Part shown: piece by piece, positions 1-9,084 of the stretch
Numbering within the stretch: the first letter of the stretch is position 1
Layout of the letters: each line of letters opens with the position of its first letter
From: Candidatus Wolfebacteria bacterium
GTDB taxonomy: Bacteria; Patescibacteriota; Minisyncoccia; Phycocordibacterales; NVSU01
Reading direction: 5' to 3'
Length of the DNA: 38,962 nt
Assembly: GCA_002401345.1 (NCBI GenBank)
Contig: NVSU01000011.1
Span: forward strand, 54-39,015
The notes under the pieces: model-generated
Seen by the model: only the letters and a program-made list of their open reading frames with translations
Told to the model about the DNA's origin: nothing
The model's database searches: none
Position numbers and translations under genes: made by a program

Positions 1-861
1 CTTAGTGAGACAGTAGCTATCTTTGACTTCACAAACAATGGTGACAAGGATATTACCTTTGCATCAGCAGGAACTGATCAACTTGTGCTTCAGATTTCGA
101 CAGCAGGTACAGCTGATGATACTAGTGGGAGTGCTGAAGCAGTTACTATCTACGATCAAGACAATAATATACTTGATACAGATACAACTAACTGGCAAGC
201 AGCCGGAGTTGGAACACAAGCAATTGCATTCGACTTCTCAACTAAATCATGGACAATTCCAGCTGGTCAAACTAAGACATTGACCGTTAAGTTGGATACA
301 ACTGACCTTGAAGATGACGGAGACCTTGTTCAAGTATGGTTTGATGCTACTGGTGGAGTGCTCGCTTCGAGAACTCTTACAGTTGGCGCCGCATTTCCTA
401 CTCTTGCTAATGCAGAAACCATTACTATCGGTTCTTGTCTAATTGATTTTGTTCAAGATGGTGCAGGTATTGCTGCAGATGATGAATTAAACTGTGCTGA
501 TAATCTTGCTACTATTGACCTTGAACTAGATACTGGTGGAGCAGACGGAGCTGATAGAACTGCTGCTCAAATTTCAGCAGTTATCGACACACTTATCAAC
601 GTTTCAGATGCTACTCAAGGAGCACTTACAGTAGGTGCAGGAGGAGCTTCAACGACAGTATTTACAGCAGCAACAGCAATAAATGGAAACATTACATTTA
701 CTGATGGAACAACTGGAGATGTGACTGCAACTAATACTCCAGGTGTGCTTGCTGATGGTACTCTTATCTACAGTATTAACTCAGACGCAGGAGCATATAC
801 AGAAGGTGACGACGTATTTAAGGGCGACATCTTTGCAAACTCAATGACAAATCCTTCCTAA
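1..861 (+). CDS. C-terminal part of a secreted/surface protein, 5' truncated by window edge
   Basis: Frame 1 is open from base 1 to TAA at 861; Thr/Ala/Gly/Asp-rich beta-type low-complexity sequence without Lys/Arg clusters. Confidence 0.7.
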   Translation, partial: LSETVAIFDFTNNGDKDITFASAGTDQLVLQISTAGTADDTSGSAEAVTIYDQDNNILDTDTTNWQAAGVGTQAIAFDFSTKSWTIPAGQTKTLTVKLDTTDLEDDGDLVQVWFDATGGVLASRTLTVGAAFPTLANAETITIGSCLIDFVQDGAGIAADDELNCADNLATIDLELDTGGADGADRTAAQISAVIDTLINVSDATQGALTVGAGGASTTVFTAATAINGNITFTDGTTGDVTATNTPGVLADGTLIYSINSDAGAYTEGDDVFKGDIFANSMTNPS

Positions 862-930
862 CTTAATTAGGTAAAGATTTCTCAAAATGAGAATGCACGT
901 ATAGCTACTAACTCTTCGTTAGTACTCAAC

Positions 931-970
931 AAAAACCCCACTCCGCCAATTGGCGGATGTGGGGTTTTTG
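931..970 (+). terminator. Rho-independent terminator whose loop is a 16-bp palindrome
   Basis: AAAAACCCCAC-TCCGCCAATTGGCGGA-TGTGGGGTTTTT. Confidence 0.85.
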
Positions 971-991
971 TGTGTATGTTACAATTGCACT

Positions 992-1138
992 ATGTTTAAT
1001 AAGCACTTCTTTAAATTTACACTTGGTTTTATCGGTATGATTTTACTGGGATTAGTAGGCTTATTATTAGTGCAACTCTTTGGTTTCTCAGGCACAGACA
1101 ATGTCGCCAACATTTCATCAACTGAAATAACCAAATAA
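992..1138 (+). CDS. small single-TM protein (MFNKHFFKFTLGFIGMILLGLVGLLLVQLFG...)
   Basis: 48-aa ORF with a clear hydrophobic helix; internal start within ORF 950..1138 (the 950 start lies inside the terminator). Confidence 0.5.
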   Translation: MFNKHFFKFTLGFIGMILLGLVGLLLVQLFGFSGTDNVANISSTEITK

Positions 1139-1163
1139 ATTATTTATTTTAATTAACCTCCCC

Positions 1164-1200
1164 ATATACCACTTAGACGTCGGACGTCTAAGTGGTATAT
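1164..1200. repeat. REP-like palindrome 1 of the RAYT locus
   Basis: ATATACCACTTAGACGTC-G-GACGTCTAAGTGGTATAT, perfect 18-bp arms. Confidence 0.9.
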
Positions 1201-1208
1201 TTATATAT

Positions 1209-1850
1209 ATGAGAAAAGTTCCATTTGTACAAGGCGAATTTTATCACATCTACAACAGAGGGGTTGATAAAAGAAATATTTTTCAAGATCAAAAAGATCT
1301 CAAGCGTTTCATTCAAAGTATGAAGGAATTTAATACAGTAGAACCAATAGGGAGTATTTATGCTAATTCTTTCGACAAAGACCAACTTAGACGTCCGACG
1401 TCTAAGTTGGTTAATTTTATATGTTATTGCTTAAATCCAAATCATTTTCACTTTATTTTAGAGCAACTAGAAGATAATGGAATAAGTGAATTTATGAAAC
1501 GTCTTGGTGGTTATACAAAATATTTTAATGAAAGATATAAAAGAAGTGGCACCTTATTTCAAGGAAAATTTAAATCGAAACACATTAATGATGATAATTA
1601 TTTACTACATTTGAGTGCATATATAAATTTGAATCACAAAGTTCACAAATATAATGATGATTTGTTAAAGTTGTCACATTCTAGTTGGGAAGAATATATT
1701 GGAGAGAGTTCAAATTTTTGTAGCAAAAATATTGTTATAGGGCAATTTGATGATAAAGAAGAGTACAGAAAATTTGCATTATCAGCATTAGAAAATATCT
1801 TGAATAAGAAGAAGGCAGACAAGGAACTAGATAAGTTATTGTTGGAATAA
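1209..1850 (+). CDS. REP-associated tyrosine transposase (RAYT, Y1/HUH, IS200-like)
   Basis: YHIYNRGVDKRNIF, HUH motif NPNHFHFILEQ, GGYTKYFNERYKRSGTLFQGKFKS; flanked by palindromes. Confidence 0.93.
   Translation: MRKVPFVQGEFYHIYNRGVDKRNIFQDQKDLKRFIQSMKEFNTVEPIGSIYANSFDKDQLRRPTSKLVNFICYCLNPNHFHFILEQLEDNGISEFMKRLGGYTKYFNERYKRSGTLFQGKFKSKHINDDNYLLHLSAYINLNHKVHKYNDDLLKLSHSSWEEYIGESSNFCSKNIVIGQFDDKEEYRKFALSALENILNKKKADKELDKLLLE
1381..1411. repeat. REP-like palindrome 2, inside the transposase CDS
   Basis: ACCAACTTAGACGTC-C-GACGTCTAAGTTGGT, 15-bp arms; encodes QLRRPTSKLV. Confidence 0.9.
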
Positions 1851-1877
1851 TCACTTAGACGTCGGACGTCTAAGTGA
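1851..1877. repeat. REP-like palindrome 3, downstream of the transposase
   Basis: TCACTTAGACGTC-G-GACGTCTAAGTGA, 13-bp arms. Confidence 0.9.
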
Positions 1878-1914
1878 GGAAATTTGACAAATAATCCTAT
1901 AATGATAATCTTGT

Positions 1915-2085
1915 TTCATAAGCCGTAGAAGGCAGGCAATCAGAAGATTTTAATTAAGCCCCTAAATCCCACAACACGGGATCGGGCGAACAAATACTTT
2001 GTATTTGTTATAGCCTGCAGAGGTCGAAAGTATCCTATCTATTAGGATTATTTACGCACAGCGGTCATTATGACCGTTTTTTATT
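1915..2085 (+). promoter_or_regulatory. ribosomal protein L10 leader (autoregulatory RNA)
   Basis: AAGCCGTAGAAGGCAGGC ... GCCTGCAGAGGTCGAAAG upstream of rplJ, ending in the hairpin AGCGGTCATTATGACCGTTTTTT. Confidence 0.78.
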
Positions 2086-2108
2086 TAGCCAAAATTTAAA
2101 CAATATAT

Positions 2109-2600
2109 ATGGCATTAACAAAAGATAAGAAAAAAGAAATACTTGGAGAGTTAAAAGACGCAGTAAAAGGTGCTATATCTATAGCATTTGTGAATTTTCA
2201 CAATCTTACCGTTGAGGATTCAACACAACTTCGATCACAACTTCGAGAGGAGGGTGTTTCATATAGAGTTGCAAAGAAGACGCTCATAAAGAAAGCTTTA
2301 GATGATCAAAAGATAGAAGGCGATATGCCACTATTAGAGGGTGAATTGGCACTTGCATACGGAAATGACCTAATTGCGCCTGCACGAAGTGTATATGCGT
2401 TCCAGAAGGATCATAAAGACATGATATCGATCGTAGGAGGTGTATTTGAAGGGAAATATATGGACATGACAGCAATGAATGAAATAGCCATGATCCCACC
2501 AACACCAATTCTTCGAGGTCAGTTTGTAAATGTGATAAATTCACCAATTCAAGGACTTGTAGTAGCACTTAATCAGATTGCTGAAAAGAAAGAGAGCTAA
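2109..2600 (+). CDS. rplJ: 50S ribosomal protein L10
   Basis: MALTKDKKKEILGELKDAVKGAISIAFVNFHNLTVEDSTQLRSQLREEGVSYRVAKKTLIKKAL. Confidence 0.95.
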   Translation: MALTKDKKKEILGELKDAVKGAISIAFVNFHNLTVEDSTQLRSQLREEGVSYRVAKKTLIKKALDDQKIEGDMPLLEGELALAYGNDLIAPARSVYAFQKDHKDMISIVGGVFEGKYMDMTAMNEIAMIPPTPILRGQFVNVINSPIQGLVVALNQIAEKKES

Positions 2601-2765
2601 TACAAGTTTTAAACAAACGTGTCGCGTAGCGAGCTTTGCTCTACTATCGGGATTGCGGGCAAGAAGACAGCTTAAAATTGTCTTCAGTCCAGGAATCGCA
2701 GAGCGATTATCGGACAAGAAGACAGCTTAAAATATTAATTAATGAGCGTGGTTTCTATTATTTTT

Positions 2766-2833
2766 TACCCCAGTGAAATACCTTTTGAACAAGTTCAAAA
2801 GACGATTTGTATCACAAATCATTTCACAGGGTG
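2766..2833. repeat. CCCCAGTGAAAT...ATTTCACAGGG hairpin element, copy 1
   Basis: Outer GTGAAAT/ATTTCAC plus CCC/GGG pairing encloses CTTTTGAAC-AA-GTTCAAAAG and GATTTGT-ATC-ACAAATC; start motif shared with 38890. Confidence 0.7.
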
Positions 2834-2871
2834 ATGATTTTAATAGTCGCTTCGCTCCTTTAAAATCAATC

Positions 2872-3366
2872 ATGGCAGACGAAAAAGATACAACACAAGA
2901 GGAGCAAAAGGCTGAGGCTCCTAAAGAGGAAGCTAATTCGCCAGCTGGCGAAGAAGCACCAGCAGAAGCTCCTAAGGAAGAGGCAGGGGAGGACGTAGAA
3001 GTACCAGCAAAATTCAAGGATATTGTTGAGAAAATTGAAACTATGTCAGTACTTGATTTGCACGAGCTAGTAAAGCTTTTTGAGAAGAAATTCGGTGTAT
3101 CAGCAGCAGCTGTTGCAGTAGCAGGAGGTGGAGCTGGAGAGGCTGCAGAAGAAAAAGACGAATTCACTGTAGAACTTACATCAGACGGTGGAGCAAAAAT
3201 CCCAGTTATGAAGGCTGTAAAGGAAATTCTTGCGCTTGGACTTAAAGAAGCAAAGGATATCGTAGAAGGAGCACCTTCAGTGTTAAAAGAAGGTGTAAAG
3301 AAAGAAGAAGCAGAAGAAATGAAGAAGAAAATCGAAGACGTTGGTGGAAAAGTTGAATTGAAATAG
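2872..3366 (+). CDS. rplL: 50S ribosomal protein L7/L12 with acidic N-terminal extension
   Basis: [29 protein letters not shown]...[43 protein letters not shown]; start set at the internal MADEKDTT. Confidence 0.93.
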   Translation: MADEKDTTQEEQKAEAPKEEANSPAGEEAPAEAPKEEAGEDVEVPAKFKDIVEKIETMSVLDLHELVKLFEKKFGVSAAAVAVAGGGAGEAAEEKDEFTVELTSDGGAKIPVMKAVKEILALGLKEAKDIVEGAPSVLKEGVKKEEAEEMKKKIEDVGGKVELK

Positions 3367-3448
3367 CATTTCAATTCAACTCACCATCGTGTGAAAGGGT
3401 CGGAAAACGGTAGTTTTCCGCGATAGATTATAGCGACCATTGTATTGC

Positions 3449-3488
3449 AAAAAACCATCATGCCAACTGGCGGGTGGTTTTTTTGCTT
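3449..3488 (+). terminator. terminator after rplL
   Basis: AAAAAACCATCATGCCAACTGGCGGGTGGTTTTTTT. Confidence 0.8.
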
Positions 3489-3534
3489 TTTTATGCTATA
3501 TTTCAAATGAAAATGCACATTTAAACATAAAATT

Positions 3535-3996
3535 ATGAAAAGTTATACCCCTTCTTCCTTTGTAGAGCTTATGGTGTTAGCTCCAAGCGTATTGGTGCTA
3601 CTTTTAATAATAAATCAGCTTGCCCCGATTTTGGAAACTTTAGTGCAAGATCATTTGGTATTTATTAAAAATAACATTATTGTGGGATTATTTTTTATTT
3701 TTATTGGACTACTGTTAGTATTGTCTCCAATTTTCTACTTAGTAAGAGGAACATATTTATCTTTTCCTCATAACTATGGAGTAAATTTTAATGGTAAGTA
3801 TTTCTGGAAAACAATACGGTCACAAGAAACACGCATTGATTTTGATGTTATTACAGAGATAACGTATAGATGGAGTCTCTTTGGCCCTGTTGTTATTGTT
3901 TACTACACTAAAGATAGTAAAAATAATACATTTAAGATGCATTATTTATTGCACTATAGACAGATCAGTGGTGAATTAGAACAATGTCTACGCTAG
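3535..3996 (+). CDS. membrane protein with two TM helices and a possible PH-like C-terminus
   Basis: 153-aa ORF with hydrophobic N-terminal half. Confidence 0.6.
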   Translation: MKSYTPSSFVELMVLAPSVLVLLLIINQLAPILETLVQDHLVFIKNNIIVGLFFIFIGLLLVLSPIFYLVRGTYLSFPHNYGVNFNGKYFWKTIRSQETRIDFDVITEITYRWSLFGPVVIVYYTKDSKNNTFKMHYLLHYRQISGELEQCLR

Positions 3997-4017
3997 ATAA
4001 GAGTTTACGCACTTTAT

Positions 4018-4052
4018 GAAGCAGTTTCACCCTTGTGAAGCTGCTTTTTTTG
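4018..4052 (+). terminator. terminator
   Basis: AGCAGTTTCACCCTTGTGAAGCTGCTTTTTTTG. Confidence 0.75.
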
Positions 4053-4079
4053 TATTAATTTTAACTTGAAACCTTATCC

Positions 4080-4769
4080 ATGATGGCATATACTAATAGT
4101 ATTATGTCACTAGAAATACTAGGAAAACTCTTTAGCAGTAACGCGCTTGTGAAGATCATGCGTCTTTTTCTGTCAAATCAAGAACAGGGATTTGAACTTG
4201 CCGATATTGTTTCTCATAGCAAGGTACGGGCACCGGCGGCACGAGTTGAATTAACTCTTTTGAAATCAATAGGATTTGTAAAACAAAAGCAATTTAGTAA
4301 AGAAATTGAGTCAAAATCTCGAGCGAAAGGAAAAAATAAACAACCGCCCAAAATGATTAAAAAGAAAGTAACAGGATGGTTTTTAAATCCTTCTTTTAAA
4401 TATCTTCAGCAAATACAGGCACTATTAATAGATTCGACTTCACTTCCAAAAGAAGAAATAGCTCAAAAATTCAAGTCAGCTGGGAAGATCAAATTATTAC
4501 TTGTATCAGGTATTTTTATACGCGACAACAACAGCAGGGTAGATATATTGATTGTAGGAGACAAACTAAAAAACAGAGCAATTGATGAAACAGTAAAAAA
4601 TTTGGAAGCGGAAATAGGAAAAGAACTTAATTATGTCGTATTTGACACAGAAGAGTATTTGTACCGTCTCGATATGTATGACAAGTTGATAAGCGACATT
4701 TTAGACTTTCCTCATAAGAAGATATTAAATACCTTTGAGTTATCCACAAATTCTTCAAAAAAACCCTAA
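4080..4769 (+). CDS. putative winged-helix transcriptional regulator
   Basis: LEILGKLFSSNALVKIMRLFLSNQEQGFELADIVSHSKVRAPAARVELTLLKSIGFVKQK; start may be the internal ATG at 4083 or 4104. Confidence 0.65.
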   Translation: MMAYTNSIMSLEILGKLFSSNALVKIMRLFLSNQEQGFELADIVSHSKVRAPAARVELTLLKSIGFVKQKQFSKEIESKSRAKGKNKQPPKMIKKKVTGWFLNPSFKYLQQIQALLIDSTSLPKEEIAQKFKSAGKIKLLLVSGIFIRDNNSRVDILIVGDKLKNRAIDETVKNLEAEIGKELNYVVFDTEEYLYRLDMYDKLISDILDFPHKKILNTFELSTNSSKKP

Positions 4770-4947
4770 AAAATTGATATAATTATTTACGTAACTTTTT
4801 ACACCTCGAAAGTCGATGTTTGAGGTCGTTTGTAGTTTTATTTAATAATATGAATTTCTTTACTACGTAAGGAGGTTCGATCGTGTTTGCTTTTATACTA
4901 TTAATCTATTCAGATAGATATATAAAAGTGAACTAAAGATAGTTAGT

Positions 4948-5646
4948 ATGTTTATTCAAACATGGGGAGAGGTATTCAGAACATCTCTTCAAGGTCTATG
5001 GGTTGAATTTATCAACTTTGTACCAGATTTTCTTATCGCACTCATTATTTTTATTGTGGGATGGGTAGTAGGTGTTGTGATTGGTAAAGCAATCCAACAA
5101 ATTATTAATGCACTTAAGATCGACAAGCTTTTTGCTAACGTCGGTGCAGATGAATTGCTAGCGAAAGCTGGACTTCGACTTGATGTGGGAGGATTTCTTG
5201 GCTGGGTCACAAAGTGGTTCATTATCATAGTATTTTTGATGACATCACTCGAAATTCTTGGATTAACTCAAGTGAATGTATTCTTGCAGAATGTAGTATT
5301 GCAATATCTACCACAAGTGGTAATTGCAGCACTTATTCTTATACTTGCAAGTGTTATTTCTGATGGAATGAAAAAGATTGTTATTGCAGGAGCAAAAGCA
5401 GCTAATGTTGCTTCAGGATCAGCTAAATTCGCTGGATCAGTAGTTAAGTGGGCAATTTGGGTATTTGCAATTATTATTGTTCTCTCAGAGCTTGGAATTG
5501 CTGCTCAATTTATGCAAATCCTCTTCACTGGAATCGTAGCTATGCTCGCGATTGCTGGTGGACTTGCGTTCGGCCTTGGTGGAAAGGAGGTTGCAGGTAA
5601 ATCACTGCAAAATATACGAGATCAGATCTCTCGTCATGATGACTAG
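4948..5646 (+). CDS. MscS-like / conserved TM helix (PF05552-type) membrane protein
   Basis: LIALIIFIVGWVVGVVIGKAIQQII...GLAFGLGGKEVAGKSLQNIRDQI. Confidence 0.75.
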   Translation: MFIQTWGEVFRTSLQGLWVEFINFVPDFLIALIIFIVGWVVGVVIGKAIQQIINALKIDKLFANVGADELLAKAGLRLDVGGFLGWVTKWFIIIVFLMTSLEILGLTQVNVFLQNVVLQYLPQVVIAALILILASVISDGMKKIVIAGAKAANVASGSAKFAGSVVKWAIWVFAIIIVLSELGIAAQFMQILFTGIVAMLAIAGGLAFGLGGKEVAGKSLQNIRDQISRHDD

Positions 5647-5669
5647 TCTATAATCCACTCATTTTCAAC

Positions 5670-5705
5670 AAAAAAGGATGTCGAGATAACTTGACATCCT
5701 TTTTG
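5670..5705 (+). terminator. terminator
   Basis: AAAAAAGGATGTCGAGATAACTTGACATCCTTTTTG. Confidence 0.85.
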
Positions 5706-6479
5706 TATTGTATATACTTTTCCTTACGTATGAATAAATTTAAACAACTAGGACGGACAAAATAGAAAGTGTTTCGTTTTTTATTTTGTCCGCCTTAGTC
5801 GGCGGATTTTTGCTTATATCAATCTGATATAACATACGAATGATCATTAAAAACAACATCCTGTTCCGACCATACTTTTTTGTCTTTTTGTCTAGTAGGT
5901 TGGAAACAGATCATCTCCTTTTACAGCGGTGTAAAAGGAGATATATAAATTATATGTAAGTGATTTTTAAGTTTCCTAATAGGAAACAAGAGCATATGGT
6001 GGATGCCTTGACTCTAAAAGGCGATGAAGGACGTGGCTTGGCTGCGATAAGCTTCGGGGAGGTGCCTAGCGACCTTTGATCCGGAGATCTCCGAATGGGG
6101 AAACCTCATCCACTGAAAGTGGATGACTTCGATTTATTTCGAAGAGCGAACCCAGGGAAGTGAAACATCTCAGTACCTGGAGGAACAGAAAACAATGTCA
6201 CCTAGTGACGACATTCCCTAAGTAGCGGCGAGCGAAAAGGGAGGAGCCCAAACCCATCACTTCGGTGGTGGGGGTTGTAAGGTAACAACGTAGTTTTACT
6301 AGAGAAGTCAAAAAATACAATGTTAGTTGAAGTTGTTGGAAAGCAACGCCAAAGGAGGTGATAGCCCTGTAAGCGAAAACATTGAATCTTCTTTGTTGTT
6401 ATTCTTGAGTATCTCAAGACACGAATAGCTTGAGAGAATCTGCCAGCACTAACTGGTAAGGCTAAATACTTTTAGAGAT

Positions 6480-6518
<39 letters not shown>

Positions 6519-6596
6519 GTCCGATTAGGACAGTGAAATAGACCTGAAACCATATGCTTACAAGTAGTGGGAGTGGGCATCACATTGCATGTGATG

Positions 6597-6680
6597 CCGA
6601 ATTATGAATAAAGAATTATGAATTATGGGGGAAATTTGCTTCGCAAATTTCCCATTCCTGATTCATATTTCATGATTCGG
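6597..6680. repeat. IVS-like hairpin insert in 23S (helix 25 region)
   Basis: CCGAATTATGAATAAAGAATTATGAATTATGGGGGAAATTTGCTTCGCAAATTTCCC...CATGATTCGG; lies where E. coli has GCACGCUUAGGCGUGUGAC. Confidence 0.85.
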
Positions 6681-7210
6681 ACATCATGCGTAGTGTGATG
6701 TCCATGACCGCGTGCCTATTGAAGAATGAGCCAACGAGTTTATATATATTGCTTAGCTAAACCATACAGTGGTGGAGCTCTAGGGAAACCGAGTATTAAT
6801 AGTGCGAAATTTGTAGTATGTATAAGACCCGAAACCAAGTGAGCTTGCCATGAGCAGGGTGAACCCCGCAGAAATGTGGGAGGAGGCCCGAACCGGTTGG
6901 TCGTACAATTCCATCGGATGACTTGTGGTAAGGAGTGAAAAGCTAATCGAACTTGGTAATAGCTGGTTCTCTCCGAAATAGCTTTAGGGCTAGCGTCGTG
7001 TGTACCTTTTGGGGGTAGAGCACTGGAAGGTTTAAATAGGGGGAAACCTCGTTAAACCTATCAAACTCCGAATACCAAAAGTAAATTACGCGGCAGTTAG
7101 ACTACGGGGGCTAAGCTCCGTTAGTCGAAAGGGAAACAGCCCAGATCTCTAGATAAGGTCCCTAAATCTACACTAAGTGCAAACTAAGGATGTGAAATCT
7201 CATAGACAAT

Positions 7211-7254
<44 letters not shown>

Positions 7255-7898
7255 CAGCTCACTGATCAAGAGGTCTCGCGCCGAAAATAATCGGGGCTAA
7301 GTGTAGTACCGAATCTGAGGATTCATGATTACTTCGGTAATTGTGAGTGGTAGGAGAGTATTCCACTCCGCATTGAAGCCAAAGGGGTGACCCATGGTGG
7401 AGCGTGTGGAAGTAAGAATGTTGGCACAAGTAACCGCAACGCGGGTGAGATCCCCGCGCGCCGAAAGACTAAGGTTTCCTTGGCAATGATAATCAACCAA
7501 GGGTTAGTCGGGCCTAAGGCAATGGCGAAAGCCGCAGCCGATGGACACATGGTTAATATTCCATGACTTCTATATTGTTCGATGGGAGGACGGAGTTTAG
7601 TATGTATCGCGTATTATTGGATTTACGTTCGTACTGTAGGGAGGATGTGTAGGAAAATCCGCACATCATTAACTCCGAGCAGCGCGAAAATTCTTCACTT
7701 CGGTGAAGGAAATGATGCAAAGCAAGCTTCCAAGAAAATTCTCTAAGGATAACAATACAGAATCCGTACCGTAAACCAACACAGGTAGTCAGGTCGAGAA
7801 GACCAAGGCGAACGAGTGAGAGGTCCTCAAGGAACTCGGCAAAAAAGCAGCCGTAACTTCGGAATAAGGCTTGCCCGAGCATCTCACTGTCGTGAAAT

Positions 7899-7989
7899 GC
7901 GGAATAATGAAGCATGAAGCAAGAATAATGAAATTAAAATTTGCGAAGCAAATTTTTTATAATTCATAATTCGTTATTCATAATTCTGC
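7899..7989. repeat. IVS-like hairpin insert in 23S (helix 63 region), inverted homologue of 6597-6680
   Basis: Reverse complement GAATTATGAATAACGAATTATGAATTATAAAAAATTTGCTTCGCAAATTT nearly matches 6599-6650. Confidence 0.85.
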
Positions 7990-8193
7990 AACGAACGAGA
8001 GTGAGATGCTTGGGCCGCAGCGAAAGTATCCCTGGCGACTGTTTATCAAAAACACAGCTCCCTGCGAACTAGTAATAGGATGTATAGGGGGTGACGCCTG
8101 ACCAATGCCAGAAGGTTAAATACGGGGGGTGCGTATCTCAGTATTCATAATTATTGTGAACACTGAGATGCGTGCTGATCTGTATAAGCCCTG

Positions 8194-8228
<35 letters not shown>

Positions 8229-8421
8229 TTACTACGTTTACAATTTGTAAGTGTAGTGAAGGACTGGGACTGTTATTCAGTGATAAACAGATACGCAAGT
8301 TACCTTCCACACAGTAATGTGTGAGTAGTCCAGTAACGATTAAATAGAGACCAACGTCGTTGCCCTACCTTGAAAAAGGAGGGATAAGATAGAGTCCATG
8401 ATGTGTTTTAAGGAATTCATG
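8229..8421 (+). ncRNA. ORF-less group I intron, L1931-equivalent site in 23S
   Basis: Removing it joins CCTAAGGT|AGCGAAATTCC exactly; R-like AATAGAGACCAACGTCGTTGCCC, S-like AAGATAGAGTCC, P8 CCCTACCTT-GAAA-AAGGAGGG; ends in G. Confidence 0.78.
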
Positions 8422-9084
8422 AGCGAAATTCCTTGTCTGGTAAGTTCAGACGTGCACGAATGGCGTAACGACTGGGGAACTGTCTCGAGGACTTGCTCGG
8501 TGAAAATACAATGCCGGTAAAGATGCCGGCTACCCACAGCTAGACGAAAAGACCCTAGAAGCTTTACTATAGCTTGATATTGGTTATGTTGTTTAACTGC
8601 GTAGAATAGGCGGGAGACTTTGAAGGACAGTTTTTGGATTGTCTGGAGTCGCCAGTGAAATACCGCTCTTTTAGACGGCATACCCTAATCCTTACGGTAA
8701 AAACGTAAAGAGACAGTATCTGGTAGGTAGTTTGTTTGGGGCGAATCCCTCCTAAAGAGTAACGGAGGGGCCTATTAAGGTCAGCTAGGCGCGAATGGAA
8801 ATCGTGCCGATAGTGTAATGGCATAAGCTGGCTTGACTGTAAGACGTACATGTCGAGCAGGTGCGAAAGCAGAGCATAGTGAACTGTTAGTACGCATTAG
8901 ATGCGGCTAACAATCAACGGATAAAAGCTACTCTAGGGATAACAGGCTAGTTCCGCCTAAGAGTTCATATCGACGGCGGAGTTCGGCACCTCGATGTCGG
9001 CTCAACTTATCCTGGGGCTGGAGAAGGTCCCAAGGGTTTGGCTGTTCGCCAATTAAAAAGTTACGCGAGCTGGGTTCAAACCGT

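Noticed and set aside
1884-1903. TTGACA...TATAAT promoter upstream of the L10 leader
   Set aside because: The two hexamers are only 8 nt apart, so they cannot be a canonical -35/-10 pair; the promoter is left unassigned.
2739-3374. Minus-strand 211-aa Ser/Ala-rich ORF
   Set aside because: Antisense shadow of rplL caused by its Glu/Ala/Lys codon bias.
4868-4938. Short leader peptide ORF (GTG start, SD-like AAGGAGG) before the MscS-like gene
   Set aside because: Only 18 codons with no conservation evidence; could be chance, so not listed as a feature.
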